This document shows positions 27,549 through 36,018 of a DNA stretch of 64,000 nucleotides, in pieces (the first letter of the stretch is position 1; the number at the start of each line of letters is the position of its first letter). A program made the translations under genes and the position numbers. The notes under the pieces are model-generated. The model was given only the letters and a program-made list of their open reading frames with translations. It had not been told where the DNA came from and ran no database searches. This DNA comes from Neisseria chenwenguii. GTDB lineage: Bacteria; Pseudomonadota; Gammaproteobacteria; Burkholderiales; Neisseriaceae. Where the stretch lies: the NCBI RefSeq assembly GCF_002216145.1, contig NZ_CP022278.1, positions 2,418,001 through 2,482,000 on the forward strand, given 5' to 3'.

Positions 27549-27626
27549 AAAATCCTCCTTTTTCGATCAATCAACGCCATCATACGCTTTTTCAGACGGC
27601 CTTAGAAAGCCCGAGGGCGGAGATTG

Positions 27627-27634
27627 TGTATAAT
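27627..27634 (+). promoter_or_regulatory. -10 element of dut
   Basis: TGTATAAT contains a perfect TATAAT 31 bp before the dut ATG. No convincing -35 is seen. Confidence 0.45.
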
Positions 27635-27664
27635 TCCCGCCAACCGAAACCGAAAGGAACCATC

Positions 27665-28117
27665 ATGCAAACCGAAGTCGAACTGAAAATCCTCAATCCC
27701 AAAATGGCCGAATACCTGCCCGCCTACGCCACCGCCGGTTCCGCCGGCCTCGACCTGCGCGCCTGTCTGGACGCCGACGTTACCCTTCAGCCGGGCGAAA
27801 CCTATCTCGTGCCGACAGGTCTGGCCGTCCACCTCGCCAATCCCGCTTACGCCGCCGTTTTGCTGCCGCGCTCGGGGCTGGGACACAAACACGGCATCGT
27901 GCTCGGCAACCTCGTCGGCCTGATTGACTCGGATTATCAGGGCGAACTGAAAGTGTCACTGTGGAACCGCGGAAGCGAAGCGTTTACCGTCAAGCCGCTG
28001 GAACGCATCGCGCAAATGGTCATCGTACCCGTCGTTCAGGCCGCATTTAAAGTGGTGGACGAATTTGCCGCCAGCGACCGCGGCGAAGGCGGATTCGGCA
28101 GCACGGGCAAGGCGTAG
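27665..28117 (+). CDS. dut: dUTP diphosphatase
   Basis: Hydrolyses dUTP to dUMP, keeping uracil out of DNA. It is 150 aa. The five family motifs are present: [46 protein letters not shown] and the C-terminal [10 protein letters not shown] that closes over the trimeric site. AAAGGAACC precedes ATG 27665. Confidence 0.97.
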   Translation: MQTEVELKILNPKMAEYLPAYATAGSAGLDLRACLDADVTLQPGETYLVPTGLAVHLANPAYAAVLLPRSGLGHKHGIVLGNLVGLIDSDYQGELKVSLWNRGSEAFTVKPLERIAQMVIVPVVQAAFKVVDEFAASDRGEGGFGSTGKA

Positions 28118-28130
28118 CTGCTTGAAAACT

Positions 28131-28169
28131 AAGGCCGTCTGAACGTATCGGTACTTTCAGACGGCCTTT
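28131..28169. terminator. DUS-pair terminator after dut
   Basis: AAGGCCGTCTGAA and TTCAGACGGCCTT flank a 12-nt loop, between convergent dut and the porin gene. Confidence 0.8.
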
Positions 28170-28262
28170 GGGATTTGCCGTCAAACCGTCTGAAAAACCC
28201 CTCCCTTAAACAACAAAACAGGCAGAAGAAACCCCTCTGCCTGTTTTTTCTGCATCCGCCGT

Positions 28263-29453
28263 TTAGAATTTGTATTCCAACTGACCGCGGATGACGTTGA
28301 CGTCTTGTTTTTCCGTGCCCACAGTTGCGGTAACTTGTTTGCCGCGCAGGTAGAACGCGTTGAATTTCCAGTCTTTCCACGGCACGAAGTTGGCGCCGAT
28401 TTGTACGCCCTGCACGTTTTTGCTGTAATCCTCAACCGAAGACACGCCCGAAAGCGGGCCGACGCGGCGGTAGTTTAAGAAAATGTCGTAGGAATTGCGC
28501 ACTTTCCAGTCGGCCAGTTTGTAGCGCACTTGGGTAAACACGCCGTCATTTTTGATTTTCCGGCCGGCGTCGTTGTAGGCTTTAATGTTGGATTTGCTCA
28601 CCGCAGCCATCCAGCGCCAATCGTCGTTGAATTTCACATCGGTGCCGATTTCGCCGAATACGGCGTTTTTGGCGTCTTGATTTGCGCCGATGTCCACGTC
28701 TTTCATGTAGCTGACGGTGGCGCCGACATTGATGTTTTCATTGATCGGCAGCGTGCTTTGGATGGTGGCAAACTGTTTGCGGCGTCCGCCGATGCCCCAT
28801 GCATTATCGTTCAGATTGCCGGTGCGGCGGCCTGCGACGATTTTGGTCGGCAGCACTTTGTTGTCGAAGAAAAGTTCGCCGCCGGTCACTTCGGTATCCC
28901 AAATGCGGCCGTATGAAGAGAATGCGCCGAATTTACCGACGCGGGCTTTCAGGCTGGCATTGTCGCTGAAGTTGTAAACCGTACCTTCGCCGTAGAGTTT
29001 GACCATCGGGATGTCATGGTCTCCACGCATTTTGCCGGTTTCCAAATCCCAGTTCGGCTCGATTTGCAGAACGGCTTTCCAGTCTTTATAGAGTTTGGCG
29101 CGGAACCACAGGCTGGCGTTGAATTCGCTGTGGGTGTCGGTCGGTGTCGGATTGGTGGAAGAATTATTGGCATTGATGTCTTTGCTGTCCACGCGCAGGC
29201 GCAGCTCGGGGTTGATGGTGACGATGTCGTTGAACAGGCTGATTTTGTCTTCGTCTTTGCGGATAAACGCGCCGTCGTTGATGTTGTCGTTGGAGACGAC
29301 GGAGGCGGGCGTGCCTGCGCCGGAGTTGACATAGTCCCCGGTCGGAGACATGGCGGCCGCGTCGCGCACAGTGTCGGCAGGTGCTGCGAGGGCGACGGCG
29401 GGAACGGTGGCAAATGCGGCGCAGATTAAGGCAAAATTGGTTTTGAGTTTCAT
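28263..29453 (-). CDS. Putative outer-membrane porin
   Basis: 396 aa. A signal peptide (MKLKTNFALICAAFATVPAVALAA) leads into a domain of alternating amphipathic strands, ending in the C-terminal QLEYKF typical of beta-barrel outer-membrane proteins. ELRLRVDSKD and the long run of tyrosine/tryptophan-rich strands (WRWMAAVSKSN) fit a porin of the 'putative porin' type rather than PorA/PorB. Solute specificity is not inferable. ATG 29453 has GGAG upstream; the longer start at 29465 is less likely. A 7-bp-arm palindrome lies upstream. Confidence 0.75.
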   Translation of the reverse strand: MKLKTNFALICAAFATVPAVALAAPADTVRDAAAMSPTGDYVNSGAGTPASVVSNDNINDGAFIRKDEDKISLFNDIVTINPELRLRVDSKDINANNSSTNPTPTDTHSEFNASLWFRAKLYKDWKAVLQIEPNWDLETGKMRGDHDIPMVKLYGEGTVYNFSDNASLKARVGKFGAFSSYGRIWDTEVTGGELFFDNKVLPTKIVAGRRTGNLNDNAWGIGGRRKQFATIQSTLPINENINVGATVSYMKDVDIGANQDAKNAVFGEIGTDVKFNDDWRWMAAVSKSNIKAYNDAGRKIKNDGVFTQVRYKLADWKVRNSYDIFLNYRRVGPLSGVSSVEDYSKNVQGVQIGANFVPWKDWKFNAFYLRGKQVTATVGTEKQDVNVIRGQLEYKF

Positions 29454-29616
29454 AGAAATCTCCAAAGGTAAAAGGCAAGAAGTTTATGTTTTTCCGCTAA
29501 GGCCGTCTGAACGATTTTTCAGACAGCTTGGCGGCATGAAGTGAAAGACCTACTGATGCGCTTTTATGACGTTTTTGTCATTCGGTTACAAAATCTGCCC
29601 GAATTTTTTGGTATTT

Positions 29617-29632
29617 TAAGTAAACTTACTTA
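29617..29632. promoter_or_regulatory. Operator-like palindrome upstream of the porin
   Basis: TAAGTAA-AC-TTACTTA, 7-bp perfect arms with a 2-bp centre, about 165 bp before the porin ATG in an AT-rich intergenic region of about 370 bp that holds no gene. Confidence 0.45.
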
Positions 29633-29822
29633 CATTCCGTAACTTACCTGTCGGCAATCCTATGTAGCCAGACAGATTGCGTCAAGAAAATTTTACAAGA
29701 ATTAAAAAAGAACGCAGGAGGTTTGACCGAAGTCAATTCCCGCTTCCTGCGCCCATGCCGTTTTGTGCCGATATTTATGCAAAACTACTTTTACGGTCTG
29801 CCTTAACCCGGCCGTCTGAAAT

Positions 29823-31574
29823 TTAATTTCCTTTAAAACAATCCCCAATCATATCCGCCAGCGCCGTCTGCCGCTTTTTGCGCGTCTCAACCGCCGCCGT
29901 CCACTCGTTTTTCCCGCCCCAAAACACAAATTTCTCCCGCGCGCGGGTAATCGCGGTATAGAGCAGCGCGTTGTTCAGCCCCGACAAAACATCGTCTTCG
30001 TCCGTATCCGCCGCCGGTGCGCCGCCCGATGGCGGCAGCAGCCAGACCTCGCCGTATTCCGAACCCTGGCTTTTGTGCACCGTCATCGCAAACGCCGGTT
30101 CATACGGCGGCAGGCGGCTGACGGGGATTTTTTTCAGGCCGTCTGAAACCTTGAAATACGCCGCGAGGCCGTCTGAATCCGCATTGGGCATCATCAGGCC
30201 GATGTCGCCGTTAAACAGATCCAGCCCGTAATCGTTGCGCGTCACCATCAGCATCTGCCCCGCATACCACGGCACATCCGCGCGGGCGCGTTTTTCCAGC
30301 ATCAGGCGGTTGAGATAGGCTTCGTTGAACGCCGCCGCGTCTTTGCGCCACGCCGCGAGTACGACCACGTCCGCCGCGTGTTTGAAGGCCGTCTGAACAT
30401 CTCCGGCGTCCACCGCCCGCCAATAGGCCGCGTGTTTGCGGTAAAGCAGCGCCGCCTGCTGTTTGGGCGTACCCGCCATCACCGCCAAATGCTCGGGAAA
30501 TTTGTCGAACTGCGCCCATGCTTCTTCGCTCTGCCCCGCCACCACCGCGCGTGCGAGGCAGCCGATGCCGCTGTCGGCGCCGAAACGGTGGCTGACGGTC
30601 AGCGCAGCGGTATTTTGCGCCAGCGCGGGCGGATGTCCGGCCGTCTGAAAACCGTGTTCGGGCAGATATTCGCGCAAACGGCGGTCGGTTTCGGCGTCCA
30701 ACACCGTTTCCCGCGCCAGCGCCGCCAACACTGCGCCCACGCCCACCGAGGGCAGTTGGAACGGATCGCCGAGAAACACCAGGCGGCAGCCCGTCGGCAC
30801 CGCGCGCAGCAAATCCAAAAGCAGCGAAACGTCCAGCATCGACGCCTCATCAACCACCAGCATATCCAGCGGCAGCGGATTTTGCGCATCAAACGCCGGC
30901 CGCATCTGCGGCGGGCGCAGCTTCAGCAGGCGGTGCACCGTTTTGCCTTCCAGAGCCGCCAGATGCGTTTTGGTTTCAGACGGCATCTCGAATTTTTCCA
31001 GCGCCTGATGCAGCGCCCGCGCCATATGCGCCGCCGCCTTGCCCGTCGGCGCCGCCAGCGCGATGCGCGGCAGCTTGGCCGAATTGGCGCACACCAAACC
31101 CAGCAGTTTCGCCACCGTCGTCGTCTTGCCTGTACCCGGCCCGCCCGTAATCAGCATAAACGGCTTGATCAACGCCAGCGCCGCCGCATCGCGCTGCCCT
31201 TCGCTACCCTTGTCTGCAAACCAGTTTTGCAGGTTTTGCGCCGTCTGCATCCAATCCACTTCCGGCGCAGGCGCTTCGGCCAGCCGTTTGATTTCTGCCG
31301 CCAAATCCTGCTCGAGCTGCCAAAGCCGTCCTAAAAACAAACGGTTGCCCGCCAAAACCAAAGGCGAACCCGCGCCGCCGACCAACCCGCCGCAACGCCG
31401 CAACGCCGCCGCATCGCCATCGCTGATGCGGACAAACGAATGCCCGTTTTGCAGCGCATTGAAAAGCTGCACGACAAACGGCGACGCCACACCCGCCACG
31501 TCGGGGGCAAAGTTTTCGATAAAACGCGTCGCAGCGGCGGCGGGACTGAGATAAAAATGTTCGGGATCTTGCAT
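29823..31574 (-). CDS. recD: Exodeoxyribonuclease V subunit alpha
   Basis: The fast 5'-3' helicase of RecBCD. Walker A GGPGTGKTTTVAKLL is at about residue 145, Walker B MLVVDEASMLD near 250, and a UvrD-like C-terminus with AMTVHKSQGSEYGEV and LYTAITRAREKFVFWG is present. ATG 31574 gives MQDPEHFYLS; length is 583 aa. Several DUS cores are in frame, two near 30140-30170. recB and recC are not in the window. The 370 bp downstream belong to the porin's upstream region. Confidence 0.92.
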   Translation of the reverse strand: MQDPEHFYLSPAAAATRFIENFAPDVAGVASPFVVQLFNALQNGHSFVRISDGDAAALRRCGGLVGGAGSPLVLAGNRLFLGRLWQLEQDLAAEIKRLAEAPAPEVDWMQTAQNLQNWFADKGSEGQRDAAALALIKPFMLITGGPGTGKTTTVAKLLGLVCANSAKLPRIALAAPTGKAAAHMARALHQALEKFEMPSETKTHLAALEGKTVHRLLKLRPPQMRPAFDAQNPLPLDMLVVDEASMLDVSLLLDLLRAVPTGCRLVFLGDPFQLPSVGVGAVLAALARETVLDAETDRRLREYLPEHGFQTAGHPPALAQNTAALTVSHRFGADSGIGCLARAVVAGQSEEAWAQFDKFPEHLAVMAGTPKQQAALLYRKHAAYWRAVDAGDVQTAFKHAADVVVLAAWRKDAAAFNEAYLNRLMLEKRARADVPWYAGQMLMVTRNDYGLDLFNGDIGLMMPNADSDGLAAYFKVSDGLKKIPVSRLPPYEPAFAMTVHKSQGSEYGEVWLLPPSGGAPAADTDEDDVLSGLNNALLYTAITRAREKFVFWGGKNEWTAAVETRKKRQTALADMIGDCFKGN

Positions 31575-31697
31575 GACTGTCGCTTTTCTCTGTCGGAACG
31601 GCGGTTTGACTAAAAAATACGGGCGGGTATCAACCCCGCCCTGCATCCGGCCTGCCCGGACGTTTCGGTTTTAAACGCAGAAGGCCGTCTGAAAAAT

Positions 31698-32363
31698 TCA
31701 CAGCAGCTTGCCGCAGCAGGCTTTGTATTTCTTGCCGCTGCCGCACGGGCAAGGATCGTTGCGGCCGATTTTTGCGGCTTTGCGGCAGTAGGTTTGCGGT
31801 TTGTTGATGACGGCCTGCCAATAGAAATAGATGTCGAGCAAAACGTGCGGCAGTTCGGATTCGAGTTCGGTCAGTTCGCTTTCGGTCAGGTGCAGGATGA
31901 CTTCGCCGTTTTGTTCTTCGTCGTAAATGCCGCCCAGCGCCATAATCGGGTAAAACAAATCTTCAAATTCTTCTTGGGCAATGGTTTCAAACCAGTCGGT
32001 CGGCACGACGTCGAGCGCGTAGAGATAGGCGTTGCACCAGGTGTAGAAATCGGGATTGCCCGCATCGTCTTCGTAAAGCCACAAATCGGGCAGCATTTTC
32101 GCTTGGAGTTTGCTGCGCATATCGGTGGCCAGCGCGATGACGAGACGTTCGACTTCGCTGCGCTCTTTGGCATCGAACAACGATTCGTCGCCCAATACTT
32201 CGGGCAACCAGTCGTTGGGATTTAAGGCGTCGGGACCGCTCAAAAGCGCGGTCATAAACGCCTGCACTTCGTCGCAGCGCATGGTGTTGTGTTCCAGCGA
32301 TTTTTCGTCCAAGAGCGCCATCAGGCGCGTGCGCGCAGTTTGGTCGAAGGTTGGAATTTGCAT
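31698..32363 (-). CDS. YecA/UPF0149 family protein with SEC-C motif
   Basis: 221 aa. The UPF0149 N-terminal domain (residues of about 1-190, with [18 protein letters not shown]) is followed by the SEC-C zinc motif [19 protein letters not shown] (about residues 200-218), the same zinc-binding tail that ends SecA. The role may be in proteostasis at the ribosome/Sec interface, which is inference. The start is ATG 32363. Confidence 0.82.
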   Translation of the reverse strand: MQIPTFDQTARTRLMALLDEKSLEHNTMRCDEVQAFMTALLSGPDALNPNDWLPEVLGDESLFDAKERSEVERLVIALATDMRSKLQAKMLPDLWLYEDDAGNPDFYTWCNAYLYALDVVPTDWFETIAQEEFEDLFYPIMALGGIYDEEQNGEVILHLTESELTELESELPHVLLDIYFYWQAVINKPQTYCRKAAKIGRNDPCPCGSGKKYKACCGKLL

Positions 32364-32397
32364 GATCAATCCTTGATTTTAAAGTGTTTTAATATTT

Positions 32398-33186
32398 TCA
32401 GACGGCCTGAATGCGCTGGCGCATCTGTTCAAACAGGCAAACCGTCGCGGCCATTGCGGCGTTGAGCGATTCGGTCTGCCCGAGCATGGGAATGCGCACA
32501 CAGCCGTCGGCGGCGGCAATCAGCGCAGCATCCACGCCGCTGCCTTCGTTGCCGAAAATCCACGCGGCGGGCGCGGTGAGCTTCATTTCATAGAGATTCT
32601 GCGGATTGCCGCTGTCCAAAGCCGTGGCCCAAACGGGCGCGCGGTAATGCTGCCGCCAATCGGCAAGATCGACATCGGTATGAAGTGCCAACAGGAAATG
32701 CGCCCCCATGCCCGCGCGCAATACTTTCGGCGACCAGACGTCGGCGCAACCGCGCCCCAAGACGATTTGCCGGACGCCCGCCGCCGCGGCGCTGCGCAGT
32801 ATGGTGCCGACATTACCCGGATCTTGCAGGCGGTCGAGTATCACGCAGTCGCCCGTTTGCGGTAGATTGCCGGGTTTCGGAATCTTTACCAGCGTCATGA
32901 TTTCGTCGCCGTCGGTCAGGCTGCCGGCTTTGGCCAAAAGGCCGTCTGAAACCTGCGTCAGCAATGATTCGGGCAGTTTACCGGCCAGCCTGCGGATTTC
33001 ACGATTGGCGGTTTTGGCCTCGGGCAGGTAAACCTGCTCGGGAACAATCCCTGCCCGAAGGCAGGCGTCTAAAAGGTGCACTCCCTCCAGCACGGCCTGC
33101 CCGCCCTCCCGCCGCGCTTTGGCTTGGGAGAGCAGTTTGCCGAGGTGTTTGATTTGGCTGTTTTGGACGGAGGTAATCAATTTCAT
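32398..33186 (-). CDS. TrmH/SpoU-family RNA 2'-O-methyltransferase
   Basis: 262 aa. An N-terminal substrate-binding domain is followed by the SPOUT knot: RLQDPGNVGTILRSAAAAGV, FGNEGSGVDAAL and IPMLGQTESLNAAMAATV are the three SpoU motifs. It resembles RlmB-like enzymes; the RNA target (23S rRNA or tRNA) is not decided. ATG 33186. The stop codon lies inside a DUS: the gene ends CAG-GCC-GTC-TGA, so the last residues QAV are DUS-encoded. Another DUS is in frame near 32940. Confidence 0.88.
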   Translation of the reverse strand: MKLITSVQNSQIKHLGKLLSQAKARREGGQAVLEGVHLLDACLRAGIVPEQVYLPEAKTANREIRRLAGKLPESLLTQVSDGLLAKAGSLTDGDEIMTLVKIPKPGNLPQTGDCVILDRLQDPGNVGTILRSAAAAGVRQIVLGRGCADVWSPKVLRAGMGAHFLLALHTDVDLADWRQHYRAPVWATALDSGNPQNLYEMKLTAPAAWIFGNEGSGVDAALIAAADGCVRIPMLGQTESLNAAMAATVCLFEQMRQRIQAV

Positions 33187-33613
33187 GGAGGCATTATAGC
33201 GGTTTTCAGACGGCACGGGCGGCAGAAAATGCCGCAGTTGTTTTCAGACGGCATATTGTGTACACAACCATACAGAAAGAAAAATAATATTTATACATTT
33301 CAATATATTATTAACAATTCGGCAAAATTTTCCGCGCAAGGCTTGAATGTGCCCGATTTCTTGTTTTAGACTAACCCGCATCCGTCAACCAAACCGTTTG
33401 ATGAAATCATGAACACCCGTTTCCGCCCGTCTGCTTATTATTATTGGTACCCCACAAAAGTGCGGTACTTTTTTGCGCTTGTCTGAGAATACAGACGTTT
33501 GAAGCAGATGCGAAACAGAGCCGCCGATTTTTTCAGGCGGTTTTTTGTATTTGTGCGATTGCTGTCTGAAACCGCCTCCCCGACCCGACACACTAAAAAC
33601 AAGGAGCAATCAC
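33187..33613. other. Intergenic region without a supported gene
   Basis: Holds two DUS, an AT-rich stretch (33280-33370) and a short hairpin-forming AAGTGCGGTACTT. The small minus ORF here has no family features. Nothing else is recognised. Confidence 0.5.
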
Positions 33614-34132
33614 ATGAAAACCGCCGCCCGACGCCTCCCTGCCGCCCCCGTCCTCAAACCCGAAGCGCTGCACCGCTTTGCCCTGATTGTCGACGGCAAC
33701 GCCCACCGCTCCGATTTGTGTGGTGCCGCCCTGCCCGATACGCCGCATCCTGCGCTCAGCGAGGCGCTTATTCCGCAAATCCGCACTGTTGCCACCTTGA
33801 TTGCCGCCGCCCGCCACGATTTCGGCAGCCGCAGCCCCGGCGTCTTTACCGAAGAAGCCGATTTTTTCGCCGCCCGCATTTTAGTATTGGGCGCACGCCG
33901 CTTCCATCTCGACATTACGCTCGTTCCCATGCTCAACACCGCCAACCGCCGCGCCCGCGAATTTGCGCAGCGCCACGGCCTGCCGTTTGCCCCCGCCGAA
34001 ATCCGCATGAGCCTCAACGCCGGCCGGCCGGCCAACCTGCTGATTATCGAAAGCTGCCGCCATGCGGAAAACATCGGCAGTCTGGTCGAAAACAGCCGTG
34101 CGTTTGCCGCAAACCTGCCCTTTGCCGTCTGA
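33614..34132 (+). CDS. Hypothetical protein
   Basis: 172 aa, not recognised. AACAAGGAGCAATCAC precedes the ATG, a strong ribosome binding site, and codon use fits the genome. It has no signal peptide, membrane segment or obvious cofactor motif. Composition is Ala/Arg-rich with the sequence ARRFHLDITLVPMLNTANRRAREFA near the middle. It ends TTT-GCC-GTC-TGA, taking its stop from a DUS. Confidence 0.55.
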   Translation: MKTAARRLPAAPVLKPEALHRFALIVDGNAHRSDLCGAALPDTPHPALSEALIPQIRTVATLIAAARHDFGSRSPGVFTEEADFFAARILVLGARRFHLDITLVPMLNTANRRAREFAQRHGLPFAPAEIRMSLNAGRPANLLIIESCRHAENIGSLVENSRAFAANLPFAV

Positions 34133-34169
34133 AAAACCGACAAACCCGTAAATCCGCCCGCAAACACGC

Positions 34170-34199
34170 TTGATAAATTCCCAATCCGCACCATATAGA
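34170..34199 (+). promoter_or_regulatory. Sigma-70 promoter of the lipoprotein gene
   Basis: TTGATA (34170-34175), an 18-nt spacer and TATAGA (34194-34199), about 39 bp before the ATG. Confidence 0.6.
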
Positions 34200-34237
34200 G
34201 CGCTGACTACCTTCCAACCACCCCGACAGGATAAACA

Positions 34238-34831
34238 ATGAAAAAAATCCTTGCCTTAGCCGCCGTAACCGCTTTTGCGCTTGCCGCGTGCAAAGACAAT
34301 ACGCAAGCCCAGCTCGAGCAGCAGCAGAAGCAGATTGAAGCTTTGCAGCAACAGCTTGCCCAACAAGGCGCCGCTGCCGCGCAGGACAACACCGTTTACC
34401 AGCTCGCTGCCAGCGCGGTCAAAGATACCATTCCCGCCGAAGCGCTTGCCAACAACGGCAACGGCCAGCCCGTAACCGGCAGCGACGGCCAGCAGTATAT
34501 CTACGACCAGTCCAGCGGAAGCTGGCTGTTGCAAAGCCTTGTCGGCGCGGCTGCGGGCGCGTTTATCGGCAACGCTTTGGCCAACAAATTCACCCAGGCG
34601 AAAAACCAAAACAGCCCGATCGCCCAACGCGCGCGCAACAGCTACTACCAAACCGCCCGCCCGAATGCGCGCACGACGCAGCAGCTCAACACCCGTACCG
34701 TTCCTGCGCAAAACCGCGCCGCCGCCGGCAATCCGCAATACCGCCAAACCCAAAACGCGCCGTCAAACTACCGCCGTCCGGCGACTGTCCGCCGCAGCGG
34801 ATTCGGTCGCGGGTTCGGCCGCAGACGTTAA
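34238..34831 (+). CDS. Hypothetical lipoprotein with coiled coil and glycine-rich segment
   Basis: 197 aa. MKKILALAAVTAFALAAC is a lipoprotein signal with its lipobox cysteine at residue 18. A Gln-rich coiled coil follows (QAQLEQQQKQIEALQQQLAQ, about 22-42), then LLQSLVGAAAGAFIGNALANKF, a glycine-zipper-like hydrophobic stretch, and a very basic tail rich in Arg, Asn and Gln (RRSGFGRGFGRRR). Homologous families include the YgiB-like lipoproteins, but this is only a resemblance. Likely anchored in the outer or inner membrane, facing the periplasm. Confidence 0.7.
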   Translation: MKKILALAAVTAFALAACKDNTQAQLEQQQKQIEALQQQLAQQGAAAAQDNTVYQLAASAVKDTIPAEALANNGNGQPVTGSDGQQYIYDQSSGSWLLQSLVGAAAGAFIGNALANKFTQAKNQNSPIAQRARNSYYQTARPNARTTQQLNTRTVPAQNRAAAGNPQYRQTQNAPSNYRRPATVRRSGFGRGFGRRR

Positions 34832-34842
34832 GCGCATAACAG

Positions 34843-34867
34843 AGGCCGTCTGAATTTCAGACGGCCT
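34843..34867 (+). terminator. DUS-pair terminator
   Basis: AGGCCGTCTGAA and TTCAGACGGCCT are back to back, 11 nt after the lipoprotein stop. Confidence 0.75.
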
Positions 34868-34939
34868 GAGGCGTATATTCCGTTTGTTGGATTTTTTGAC
34901 GGCAAACGTCTTTCCTACACCGCTTTTCAGACGGCCTGA

Positions 34940-35932
<993 letters not shown>

Positions 35933-35949
35933 GTGTTCCGTTAAAACCC

Positions 35950-35984
35950 AAGGCCGTCTGAAAATGCGGTTTTCAGACGGCCTT
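35950..35984 (+). terminator. DUS-pair terminator after trxB
   Basis: AAGGCCGTCTGAAAA and TTTTCAGACGGCCTT flank a short loop. Confidence 0.8.
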
Positions 35985-36018
35985 CCCCTATTTCCGCTCC
36001 TAAAAAACACCCCACACC

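Noticed and set aside
33385..33609. 74-aa open frame on the minus strand
   Set aside because: No ribosome binding site, no family resemblance, poor codon use.
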